NCBI GenBank assembly: GCA_963921825.1
Contig: OY997589.1
Location: 2,108,001 to 2,172,000 of the forward strand
Direction: 5' to 3'
DNA from: Erodium maritimum
Taxonomy: Eukaryota; Streptophyta; Magnoliopsida; Geraniales; Geraniaceae
DNA length: 64,000 bases
Shown: positions 36,301-43,400 of the stretch, in pieces
Layout: every line of letters starts with the position of its first letter
How positions within the stretch are numbered: position 1 is the stretch's first letter
The notes under the pieces: model-generated
What the model was told of the DNA's origin: nothing
The model's database searches: none
The model's input: the letters and a program-made list of their open reading frames with translations, nothing else
Position numbers and translations under genes: made by a program

Positions 36301-37743
36301 GCACAGCCGGCGTATACTGGTATGATTCATCATCGTTCTTATCGTTCGTGGCATCGAATTATGATCCTTACTTACCGTCATTTCTTTTGCAGGTTTACGG
36401 GCTTTCCTGGCTTGTCATGATCACTGTTCTTTTAGTACTAAAGGTATGCACATGTATTAGTTATAACTGCAAAAAAGTACCTTTCTGTATTCATTTTTAC
36501 AACTTGTTGCCCTCTTCTTTGAAAATCATAAAATGACGATTTTACCCCTAAAAATTAAGTAAAAAACAAAAAATCCAAAATCTCACAATATGAAGAGGAA
36601 GAGGATGTGGAACTTTGGATATTTTGCTTTTCACTTATTATTTTGAAGGATAAAATTGTCATTTGGATACAATATACAACAAAAAATAAGGAACTTTTTT
36701 GCCATCACCAAAGGAGAGGGGTACAAATTACAAAAAGTGAATACCTCAGGTTCCTGTTTTGCAACTTTCCCAGTGTACTATAATTCATCATTGGTTTAAC
36801 CGAATGTACTATCAGCTTTAGCTTTTAGGCTGAGTCGGGGTTTGAGTACCCGAAAAATAACAGTCAAAGCATGGAAACTTATTTTCTTGATGTATATATG
36901 GCTTTTGTGCTATATGCTGATACATCTCGGATTGTCAGATGGTGTCAATGGGAAGGCGAAGATTTGGGACAGACTTCCAGCTCATGTTCAGGATCCTCAA
37001 AGCGCTTCTCTTCCTCGGGTTCATGTCAGTGATGACCGTGCTATTCGTGGTATGCGGCCTCACCATAGCAGACATATTCGCTTCCATGATCGCCTTCTTG
37101 CCCACCGGCTGGACTCTTCTCCTGGTAACCCTTCAAGCCTCTCATCTTTCACTTCATCAGCCGTTGAAACACTCACCATGATCCTTTATTTGTTCTTGGC
37201 TTAATTACATTTAGTACCCCTTATGTATTGGTAACACGTCATTACTACCCTTTATGTAATGGTAACACATCGGACAAAATTTTGGTCAAGTTTACGCCAT
37301 TTTGATGATATGTGACCAATTCATAAGACATGTACTTGTTTTGTTACCAATACATAAGGGGTATTAAAGGTGTGTTACAAAAACCTAAGGACTCGTATGG
37401 AACGTTATAAAACTTTGGGGTACTAAAGGTATGTTATCAATTCAAAAAGGGGTACAAAAGGTAATTAACCCTTTGTTCTTTTCGTTAGATTGGGCAAGCG
37501 AGCAGGCCGTTCTTCAAAGGAGTCGGGTTCTTTGACTCGATCAAGGAGCTGGCGAGAGCGTACGAGTATATTATGGGGCTCGTGATCTTCATGCCAATAG
37601 CGATCCTGTCGTGGTTTCCGTTCGTGTCGGAGTTCCAGGCTAGGTTGCTGTTTAATCAGGCGTTTAGCAGAGGTTTGCAGATCTCCATGATTCTGGCGGG
37701 AAGGAAAGATAAGAAAGATAAGAACAAAGATGATAAGAAATGA
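18342..37743 (+). CDS. CALS7: Callose synthase of the CALS7 type (GSL7), 41 coding exons, 1,949 aa
   Basis: Plasma-membrane (1,3)-beta-glucan synthase using UDP-glucose; CALS7 deposits callose in developing sieve plates and plasmodesmata. Seen: N-terminal cytosolic part ([36 protein letters not shown]), FKS1 domain 1 from about residue 325 ([20 protein letters not shown]), first membrane cluster about 480-790, large cytosolic glucan synthase region ([57 protein letters not shown]), then C-terminal membrane cluster from about 1,500. Exons: 18342-18570, 20638-20738, 21044-21156, 21253-21340, 21863-21973, 22085-22243, 22403-22495, 23099-23190, 23613-23736, 23820-23954, 24053-24129, 24639-24756, 25255-25380, 25468-25585, 26030-26361, 26779-26831, 27478-27538, 28138-28225, 28324-28373, 28444-28530, 29037-29141, 29658-29752, 29840-29921, 29998-30161, 30705-30828, 30907-31016, 31100-31196, 31347-31498, 31594-31703, 31813-31932, 32022-32093, 32634-32938, 33289-33411, 33495-33613, 33798-33881, 34302-34414, 34496-34725, 35522-36319, 36393-36443, 36939-37124, 37489-37743. 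They sum to 5,850 nt with no stop. The start [10 protein letters not shown] fits the CALS7 N-terminus. The acceptor of exon 13 is ambiguous by one CAG. The tail is short and Lys-rich ([13 protein letters not shown]), unlike the longer Arabidopsis CALS7 tail. Confidence 0.95.
18600..20100 (+). repeat. Minisatellite in callose synthase intron 1, unit about 80-110 bp
   Basis: A dozen or so degenerate units, each with GATGAACTTGTAAGCTGACT, TTGTATTGTTGCAATTTGG, GTTTGTGATTTTGCTT and CTCATCATGGGTTCTATAGA. Units begin near 18669, 18766, 18863, 19013, 19093, 19329, 19420, 19640, 19731, 19843, 19928 and 20000. A copy of AAGAACCCAAATAGATTGTG from the exon 1 donor side recurs at 18899, 19208 and 19549, so the amplified unit at times included the start of the intron. 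Confidence 0.9.
20173..20517. mobile_element. Foldback element, family B (copy 2), callose synthase intron 1
   Basis: 345 bp. Left end GAGAAAACCCCAATAACACA; right end GGTATGTTATCAGGGTTACC then CC. Flanks TAAATGTTA and TGAATGTTA agree at 8 of 9 positions. Confidence 0.82.
20786..21016. mobile_element. Small foldback element, family K, callose synthase intron 2
   Basis: Left end GGAGACTATCTACTACAAACC, right end GGTTTGTAGTATATAGCTATCC. Contains CATCTGGGCCATTAGATC, a motif shared with the larger element at 58716. Confidence 0.6.
21362..21789. mobile_element. Foldback element, family A, callose synthase intron 4
   Basis: Full-length copy, GGGATATTTGCAAAAAAGTA to TTATTTGCTATTATCCC. TAACTTATA on the left resembles TAACTACTTATA on the right. 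Confidence 0.87.
22557..22989. mobile_element. Foldback element, family A, callose synthase intron 7
   Basis: Full-length copy, GGAATAATTGCAAAAAAGTA to TTTTTTTGCAGTTATCCC. Flanks ATTTTTCTT and TATTTTCTT are nearly the same 9-mer. Confidence 0.88.
23275..23575. mobile_element. MITE-like element with GAGATGCTCT terminus, callose synthase intron 8
   Basis: Left side CATTTCCCATAGTATTAGCC, right side CCACCATTGGAGATGCTCTT. It carries repeated AGCCCAG/CTGGGCT and GATATCA/TGATATCA blocks. Related in end sequence to the element at 39345. Confidence 0.55.
24154..24566. mobile_element. Foldback element, family A, callose synthase intron 11
   Basis: Full-length copy, GGATAATTGCAAAAAGGACC to TTTTGCAATTATCCC. 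Flanks TAGAAAATTA and TGGAAAATTA differ at one of ten positions. Confidence 0.9.
24662..24752 (+). repeat. In-frame 30-bp tandem duplication within callose synthase exon 12
   Basis: Two adjacent 30-bp units encode [10 protein letters not shown] and [10 protein letters not shown], at roughly residues 456-475, in the variable segment ahead of the first membrane cluster. The units differ by few bases, so the duplication is fairly recent. Confidence 0.88.
24804..25210. mobile_element. Diverged family A element, callose synthase intron 12
   Basis: Left start CTAATTGCATAAAATGACAG, right end CTTAGGGTACATTTTTTAAG. Internal family A blocks (TAGCCCTCTTCTTTGATAAT, GGGTAAAAATGTCATTTT) are clear, but the termini are worn. 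Confidence 0.75.
25619..25953. mobile_element. Foldback element, family A, callose synthase intron 14
   Basis: 335 bp, GGGGATAATTGCAAAAGAG to TTTTTGCAATTATCC, with a shortened centre. Confidence 0.86.
26382..26701. mobile_element. Family B reference copy with exact 9-bp target duplication, callose synthase intron 15
   Basis: 320 bp from GGGAAATGTTACTCACACC to TTAATAAAGTGACCCC. AAGTTTTTA flanks both ends (26373-26381 and 26702-26710). Four internal blocks of the type CACTGTCACCTTTCG alternate in orientation, giving a multi-stem palindrome. Confidence 0.9.
26994..27413. mobile_element. Foldback element, family A, callose synthase intron 16
   Basis: Left end GGGATGATTGTAAAAATGTA; right arm ends CCTCAGGGGTGCTTGTTTGA, so the last few bases have diverged or are lost. 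Confidence 0.8.
27700..28065. mobile_element. Foldback element, family H, callose synthase intron 17
   Basis: Left block GGTTGCAGGTCGTTACCCTG, TTTTTTAGTTGCACCGTCAG; right blocks GATGGTGCAACTAAAAAGCA and AAGGTAACAACCTGATACA. A second GGTAATAACCTACCACAAAA block lies near the centre. No target duplication found. Confidence 0.6.
28571..28972. mobile_element. Foldback element, family A, callose synthase intron 20, carrying a nested LINE tail
   Basis: Left end GGGATAGTTGTAAAAAAGTA, right end TGTGCAATTATCC. The right arm is interrupted by the insertion at 28809-28907. Without it, the copy would be about 290 bp. Confidence 0.85.
28809..28907 (+). mobile_element. LINE 3' end (99 bp) inserted in a family A element
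   Basis: Severely 5'-truncated insertion ending in GTTATTAATAAATTTTCGAG, CTTATC and an A12 tract, as in plant L1-type LINEs. The target duplication ATCAGAGAAGAGGG is present at 28795-28808 and 28908-28921 (14 bp, exact). The duplication is made of family A sequence, so the insertion is younger than that element. Confidence 0.88.
29163..29562. mobile_element. Foldback element, family L (related to A), callose synthase intron 21
   Basis: Left blocks AAAAAGTACCCTATACTAC, GTAGGTTGTTACCCTTATCT and TTGCCGGTTGTGGCC; right blocks GGCCACAACCCGCAGCAG, AGATAAGGGTAACAACCTGC and TTCTTTTTTGCCGTTTATC. Same order of modules as family A but different sequence. Confidence 0.72.
30195..30630. mobile_element. 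Foldback element, family A, callose synthase intron 24
   Basis: Full-length copy, GGAATAATTGCAAAAAAGCA to CTTTTGCAATTATCCC. Confidence 0.88.
31240..31300. mobile_element. Fragment of family B, callose synthase intron 27
   Basis: GAGTAACTTCATTAACACCT then CCCTTTGACCTTTGTTTCTA matches one end of the family B copies. Nothing else of the element is left. Confidence 0.5.
32133..32571. mobile_element. Foldback element, family A, callose synthase intron 31
   Basis: Full-length copy, GGAATAATTGCAAAAAGGTT to TTTTTTTGCACTTATCCC. Flanking 9-mers do not match. Confidence 0.88.
32960..33235. mobile_element. Foldback element, family B (copy 4), callose synthase intron 32
   Basis: Blocks TAACACACTGTCGACGAGC, GTGAGGGGTTATCAGTAACA and, inverted, TGTTACTGATAACCCCTCAC, then CTCAAAGGTCGCCC. 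The central stem is nearly perfect. Confidence 0.78.
33675..33765 (-). mobile_element. SINE fragment, same family as 1303, callose synthase intron 34
   Basis: Read on the minus strand: GAGGTCAGAGGTTCAAATCC, then GGGAGCAGGTGTGGGCAGAA and GTTAGGTTAGGAATTAG. This matches the box B and body of the SINE at 1303. Confidence 0.7.
33905..34244. mobile_element. Family E reference copy with exact target duplication, callose synthase intron 35
   Basis: 340 bp from AGGTTAATTGTAAAAAAAAC to TTTTTGACAATTAACC. ATTCTTTATA flanks both ends (33895-33904 and 34245-34254; 9-10 bp depending on the border). Internal blocks CTTTAGAATGC and CATCGACTTACGTTAG/CTAACGGAAGTCGGTGG are inverted copies. Confidence 0.87.
34752..35248. 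mobile_element. Family A element with a triplicated arm module, callose synthase intron 37
   Basis: The left arm carries three, not two, TTGCAA modules: GGGGATGATTGCAAATGAAG, TTGATAATTGCAAAAAAAGTG and TTGATAATTGCAAAAAAAGT. The right end reads TTTTTGGAATTGCCCC. Confidence 0.85.
35249..35430. mobile_element. Extra right half of family A, adjoining the previous element
   Basis: A second right arm follows immediately: GTAAAACCATCATTTTCATA, AACAAGTTCAGGTTAGTTTT and TACTTTTTTGCAGTTACCCC. Either a solo arm or the remains of a tandem insertion. Confidence 0.8.
36458..36771. mobile_element. Foldback element, family A, callose synthase intron 39
   Basis: 314-bp shortened copy from TAGTTATAACTGCAAAAAAG to GTTTTGCAACTTTCCC, with the centre reduced. 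Confidence 0.82.
37198..37471. mobile_element. Family D reference copy with exact 9-bp target duplication, callose synthase intron 40
   Basis: 274 bp from GGCTTAATTACATTTAGTAC to GGTAATTAACCC. TTTGTTCTT flanks both ends (37189-37197 and 37472-37480). Contains repeated TTATGTATTGGTAACAC blocks in both orientations. Confidence 0.9.
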
Positions 37744-38285
37744 GAGTTAATTTGGGTTTGTGAATTAGTGATCTGATAGTTTATTACAGTATATATTGTA
37801 TTTTTTCTCTCTCTTTTATGAGGATATGTTAGAATTATACTTACAATATGGATAAAGTTTTAGTCAGGACTTGAGTTTTGTACAATTGTACTATAGTTTC
37901 ATTTCGGTTACCAGTTGGATTTATACGAAATTTCTAGTGATGGTAATGGAGTCGGGTGTGAATTTCTGGAAAACCGCTATGTCCAGATTTATAGTGCGAG
38001 GTGGGGTGATGACCGGTTAATCGACCGGTGTCCATCCCTAGTTGTGTGTTAGCATTGGTCGAACACTTGAGGATTCGGCTAGCTTTAACGTTTAGTCTAG
38101 TTGTTCATACGTCCTGTCTGCTTTACCCTCCCTTCCTATTTGCTCACCTATACATCTAGACTTGTTTTGTTCGCCCAAACGAGTAGGGATGATTGACCAC
38201 CCCGATCTCGCTTGAACAATTCCAATCCGATAGAGATTGAACAGAGAGAGATTCTTATGAGTTTAATGTAAGAACATGATAGCTT
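37744..38285. other. Callose synthase 3' region and spacer
   Basis: Probable 3' UTR (T-rich, ending near 37860) and spacer. No gene recognised. Confidence 0.5.
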
Positions 38286-38289
38286 ACAT

Positions 38290-38470
38290 GGATTAGCCTG
38301 GTGGTGAATACCTCTTCACATCTCACCTCAGCTTGAAGCCACAAGTTCAAATTCAGGTGGGTACACTTACTTGGGAGCAGCGGACGTCTTACGAGGACAG
38401 CCCATACAAAAAAGCTTCCGATAAATTATTTCGTCTGCCAATCCACTAATAAAGTTTTTCAAAAAATAAC
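38290..38470 (+). mobile_element. SINE related to 1303, intergenic
   Basis: GGATTAGCCTGGTGGTGAAT (box A-like), AAGTTCAAATTCAGG (box B-like), CTTGGGAGCAGCGGACGTCT and an A-rich end TTTTTCAAAAAATAAC. No clear target duplication. Confidence 0.65.
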
Positions 38471-38771
38471 TAATAAAACTACATAATAAGGATTTCAAAT
38501 TGCAATATTCATGAAACATATATAATACAAAGGATAAATTAAGAAGAATTTATATGATTGTCATATAACTAAATTATGTTAAAAATAACAAATTTATATA
38601 ATAAGTTACCATAAACTTCTATAAAAAAATAAATAAATAATTTGTTACAATTACCCTGTACAAAAATATTTATACCCATCAAATCTATATGACTATATAA
38701 TATAAAAATAGGTGATTGAAATTGAAGGGTCTGTTTGGAGTTACACAGTCAGAGAAAAGAACAGACCGACG

Positions 38772-41700
38772 ATGAGCTCACAATCACAAAGCAGTAACAA
38801 TCCTTCTTCGACCAACAAATTACAGTCTTTGGATGACATCTCTCACTGCTTCTCCTTGCCTCTCTCTGATGCAGCTTCCCTTCTCGGTAAACCTTTCCCT
38901 CTCTCTCAATTGTTTCCATCTCCGCATGTAAATGTCTGCTCTATATCTGTTTGGTTCCCGAGAAATAGAAAAGAAAAGGAGAGAATTTTTGAGCTGCCAG
39001 CGTTTTGGGTTCTGAAAAGTTGAAAAGAGAGAAAATTTGAAGAACCCGTCTTTGCATTTTCAGATTGAGTTAGCTTCTTTCAGAAATTTCATGTTTTTGT
39101 TTGTTTTGGGTCTTAGCTAATTAGGGCAGATAGTGGGGAAAAAACTGAACTTTGAGCTTTAAATTGGGTAGCTTGGTGATGGGTTAGAGTAGAAATTACT
39201 GGGTGTGCCTTGTTGGGGTGCTTTGGGATTTTAGGGTATTAGGTTTGTCTAATTGAGCTCCTTTGGGGCAAATTGTGCTGGAGGAATATGATGTGATTTG
39301 TGCAAAAAGATATATGAGTAGTTTAGGTTTTGCCCCCATCTCCAATGGGATGTAGCCCATTGGAGGCCATTAGCCCAATTGAATCTGGCCGATTCGTCCA
39401 ATCTCTCCCACAACGCTGGAAGCGATTAGGCTAGGTGAATCCGGATGAGCAACCACATGGCATGTGGGTAGAAGGTGGGCGAAGTGAGCGGGGCGATGAA
39501 TTTTTCACCCCAAGGTGGACGATTCACCAAAAAAAAACCTTTCCCAGGTTCGACCTGCATTGGATATGCTCTAATGGGTGTTCAAGCTAGATGAAGTTTA
39601 TCAAAAACATTGAAAGAACCCAAATTTGGGCTTTCTATGACCTCTCTTGTTTAATGAGTTGGGGCTTTAGTCTTAGGAGATGTTGGGTTTGTGAGGTTTG
39701 AGCTAAGCAAAATGTTAGAATTATAAGGCCTTTTGGGTTGTTCTCTTGGCATGATATCTGGTGCGGTCTTTTCTTGTTTTGGTGGTATTTTGAGGGCAAA
39801 TGTGTTCTATGGGAAGCAGTTTCAGTTGATTTGGTTATAAAACCATTATAAATCTAGGGAAATTGCGGAAAGTGACCCTCATGTTTGAGATTCTGGCAAC
39901 TTGTGTCCCAGAAGAAAAAAGCTCTTCCAACTTGTGGCCCCAAAGTTTCACTTTTTTTGTCAGTGAAAAGTAACGGATTTCATACAAAATGGGTCATGTG
40001 CCATGCACGTGATCTCCGAAGTTTTTAAAAACGCCGCTTATACCCTTATATTAACAAGGAATGTTTGCAAAAAATGTCCCTCTAGTATGACATTTTGGCA
40101 AATTGTGAGGCTGAACTAATAAAAGGAATGAGGGGTAAATAAGTCTTTTTGTTGTTTTTTTAACTCTGGTAAACGGTACAAAAATATTAAAGTCAGGGGT
40201 ATAAGTTGCAAGAATTTTTCCTTCCGGGTCAAGTTGCCAAAAACACATACATAAGGGTCATTTTTCACAATTTCCCCATAGATCTATATTCAAAAGAATT
40301 TTAGTGCGTGAATGTGTTATGAACCCAATGCTGCACTTACCTTTTCGTATAACCTACAATTTTCTTTGTGAAAAATGTTTATCCAATCAAATCCGTCTAT
40401 ATAACTGTTCAAGCAAATTAGGTTCTTACTTACTAGGATGTAGATTTTTATATCGAGTAACCCCATAATAGTCTATAAAACGGAGTTATGTGCTTCAACA
40501 ACCTACTATATATATCCTAACCATGTAAATTAACTCAATCTTCAATTTTTCAGGTGTTTGTACAAGTGTTTTGAAGAAAATTTGCCGAGACAATGGTCTT
40601 GATCGGTGGCCGTACCGAAAGGTATGGTTTGGATATTCTTTCATCTTTGGATCGAGTTGGACTGCGGAAATAAATATTCTATTTATGATTTGGATATTCG
40701 TTCATCCGTTTAGGAACCATGAGATATATTTTCCTTTTTTCCATCTTGTTAATACTGTATATATTTGAGATATTTATGATGCAAATGGTTGACTATTGAT
40801 GTACATATGATTTGATGAATCTTGGGCGTCGTTCTATACGATTATGATGCTGCTAGAGAAACGTGTTGTAGGTTCTGGCCGGGAAGAGCATTGAAGACAT
40901 AAAAAAGGATGCTGCTAGAGAAAAAAGTAGAGAACTTGCCGAGCTGTTAAAGACCAGTAGACAAAGGTATGTGTTACTAAGCTCGATTCCATCATTGACT
41001 TGTTGTAAAGGTTTCGACTTTTTCATGCATAGACCTTAGGGACAATTGCAAAAAACTATCCTTGAAGTATTCATTTTTGCAATTTGTAGCCCTCTTCTTT
41101 GATAGTTGCATAAGCGTGCTCTGAACTTCTCGTTGCATTTTGTGTAAATTTGTCATGACAAGTCTACCCTTTAAAAAATGATAAGTATAAAACAAAAATC
41201 CAGTATTTTCATCTCCCTTAGTTTTCTTCCTTTTTGTATGTCCAAAGAGGAAGAAAATTCAGATAGAGGAAAATCGTGGAGTTTTTGCTTTTTATTTTTT
41301 AATTTTTAATTTTCAAGGGTAAAATAGTCATTTTGAAACAAATTTACACAATGCTACGAAAAGGAAAGTTCAGGGTATGTTTATGCAATTACCAAAGAAG
41401 AGGGTTACAAGTTCCAAAAAGTGAATACCTCGGGGTACTTTTCTACAATTATCCCTAGATCTTATGATGCCTAAGACTGAATTGGATCTGTTTGAATATA
41501 GTGGCAATGGAAACAAGGAAGTGCCCAAAGCACACAATGCTGCATTGCCTCATAGTGTCCTCCAACAAGGAAGCAAGATCATGCAACTCGGGCGGCCCCA
41601 TAATTTGCTTAGCGCCAGCTTGACTAGAGGAATCAAAGACGAGTTCAAATACGGGTTCCCATCAGATGGTCTGTCAATTGTATCGAACAAGTGGTGGGGA

Positions 41701-41982
41701 AGTGGAGATGGAGCCAGGACTCAAGAAGAAGACAAGGAAAAGGCTGAACCGATGGAAGGTGGTCCAAATGCTGAGGACAATGACAAAAGCAATGTCGATT
41801 CTCGAGGCTGTGGTTTGTTGAGAGCTGTGAGGAAGAGAACTGTGGAAGAAGGACGGGAAGCTCTTAGGCTCGGAGTTTGTAGGAGTTGTGGCCCGAAGAA
41901 GCTAGGGAAGAGAGAAAGAGCTTTGCTTGTTCAAATATTTGGATCTTCCTTGCCCAAGGGATGGTTGTCTGGCTCTTGTTGA
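38772..41982 (+). CDS. Short RWP-RK domain protein, 4 exons, 252 aa
   Basis: Plant RWP-RK proteins (RKD and NLP groups) are DNA-binding regulators of nitrogen response and of gametophyte and embryo development. Here the domain occupies about residues 20-75: FSLPLSDAASLLGVCTSVLK, KICRDNGLDRWPYRK with the signature RWPYRK at 56-61, then SIEDIKKDAAREKSRELAEL. No NLP-type GAF or PB1 domain is present, so this is a short, RKD-like or unclassified member. The C-terminal half is acidic and unrecognised. Exons: 38772-38886, 40554-40621, 40872-40966, 41502-41982, total 759 nt, frame kept. Introns 1 and 3 carry foldback elements; the last exon begins 46 nt after the family A element ends. Confidence 0.85.
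39345..39575. mobile_element. MITE-like element with CATCTCCAATGG terminus, RWP-RK intron 1
   Basis: Left side CATCTCCAATGGGATGTAGC, right side CATTGGATATGCTCTAATGG. Internal GCCCATTGGAGGCCATTAGC. End motif shared with 23275-23575. Confidence 0.55.
39857..40277. mobile_element. Foldback element, family I (related to A), RWP-RK intron 1
   Basis: 421 bp from GGGAAATTGCGGAAAGTGAC to GGTCATTTTTCACAATTTCC then CC. Arms also share GGCAACTTGTGTCCC and GTCAAGTTGCC. Flanks ATAAATCTA (39848-39856) and ATAGATCTA (40278-40286) agree at 8 of 9 positions. Confidence 0.85.
41039..41455. mobile_element. Foldback element, family A, with 9-bp target duplication, RWP-RK intron 3
   Basis: 417 bp, the same length as the copy at 6915. 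GGGACAATTGCAAAAAACTA to TTCTACAATTATCCC. Flanks TAGACCTTA and TAGATCTTA differ at one position. Confidence 0.92.
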
Positions 41983-42189
41983 TTTCTCTTGAGGTAACTG
42001 GTATTTTTAGTTGTGTATTAAATGTTTCAATCTTGAAATGGAGTAGAGAGATTGTTACAGTAACTTGTGCTGCAAGTCACAGGTATGATGATATTTGAAT
42101 TGATGGGTCGATAAAATTTACATCATAGCTGCATATAATTTGTCCCAAAGCTTGAATGGAACCAGATACTTAGCCATTGCTCGGACACC

Positions 42190-42765
42190 TCACTTTCCGG
42201 GGACAAAGAAGGCCCAGGCATTGTTGTTGACCGGATCAGCAAGGTGATCGGCAAGGTTCTCCAGCGGGCCCTTTCCGGTGACAATGGCCTGAACAAAGAA
42301 CCCGAACATGGAGAACATGGCAAGCCTCCCATTCTTTATCTCCTTCACCTTGAGCTCCGCAAAAGCCTCCGGGTCTTCCGCTAGCCCCAACGGGTCAAAG
42401 CTCCCGCCGGGGTACAATGGGTCCACCACCTCCCCGAGCGGCCCTCCGGCGACCATGTGTGCTCCGGCCTTGAACCAGACCGCCTCCCCGAACTTGACCC
42501 CGTTCCGGGCCAAGAGCTCCGGGAAGACACACCCTAGAGCCCCCAACATTGCCCATCTGCAGTGAATGACCTCGAGCTCTCTGTTCTTGGCAAAGGTCTC
42601 GGGGTCGGCCGAGAGCCCAGCAGTATCCTACCCGTAGTCTCCGGGGAACTCTCCCGTCAGATGCGACGGGGCTTCCCCGGAGAAGGGCTCGTGGTACTTG
42701 ACCCTGTCAGGGCCGTACCACGGGCTGTCAGAGGAAGACACATTCTTTGGCTTGCTGACATGTAT
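42190..42765 (-). pseudogene. LHCB1: LHCB1 (light-harvesting chlorophyll a/b protein) pseudogene
   Basis: Minus strand. Recognisable LHCII type I segments: [32 protein letters not shown], then [40 protein letters not shown] and [15 protein letters not shown]. Three faults: the conserved Trp of GDYGWDTAGL is a TAG stop (about 42627); about 40 residues between VWFKAG and VAGGPLGEV, including the second membrane helix region, are deleted; and the YATN segment before FVPGK is gone. The transit peptide is also missing. No intron is present, but many LHCB1 genes lack introns, so a retrocopy cannot be claimed, and no poly-A tail was seen. Not functional. Confidence 0.93.
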
Positions 42766-43156
42766 AGTAATCCTCGAAGAACTTAGGAGGTCGACTCTGA
42801 CGATTCGAAACTCTAGACAACTGTTTCGAATGACGACCATTATTCGGAGGCTGAAGAAGAGCCTCCTTCCAACGACTACTTTGTTGATCCCTGACCGGTT
42901 CGCTAATTACTATATGTTGCTGATGGACACTATCAACTTGAACACGGTCTGAACCTGCCAAACCCGATCCAAGATAGTTATCCACAACGACTAGGACCGA
43001 CCCGTCGCCCAAAACAGTAGCTTCTGAAACCGGCCCAACCTGCTTTGGATCTGTCAAAGATGATGGGCTGGACCTAGATTGGCAAACAGGCCCAACAATT
43101 CTATACACAAGTTGTCTAGGAGACTTGACTTGTTGTCTCCATAGATTTTCCAACAC
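42728..43156 (-). other. Unrecognised open frame upstream of the LHCB1 relic
   Basis: A 142-codon minus-strand frame whose 3' end overlaps the relic's 5' edge. Its product is Ser/Gln/Arg-rich, with [19 protein letters not shown] near the end, loosely like the linker regions of transposon polyproteins. I do not recognise a domain; it may be the unrelated sequence joined to the relic. Confidence 0.25.
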
Positions 43157-43338
43157 TGTCTACTTCAAAGACATTGACATCGGAAGGAACATTGGTTTGA
43201 ATTAGAGTGTGATTGGGTTTACTTTGTGGGTCAGGTAAGGAAGACTCAACTCCTTTGAGCACACCTTTGAGTAATTGATCAAGAAATTCACTCTTTCTTT
43301 CTTCTTTTTATTATTCTAGACAAAGACTTATACTTGTG

Positions 43339-43346
43339 TATATAAG
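43339..43346 (+). promoter_or_regulatory. Probable TATA box of the receptor-like protein gene
   Basis: TATATAAG lies 55 nt before the ATG at 43401, leaving room for a leader of only about 25-30 nt. Position-based call only. Confidence 0.45.
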
Positions 43347-43400
43347 TTCGTGTTTCGTTACTTACTTGCATATCCGAATCCCATACTGAATTCCAAAGAT

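Noticed and set aside
35998-36304. Two minus-strand open frames opposite callose synthase exon 38
   Set aside because: They are shadows of a long, conserved coding exon on the plus strand.
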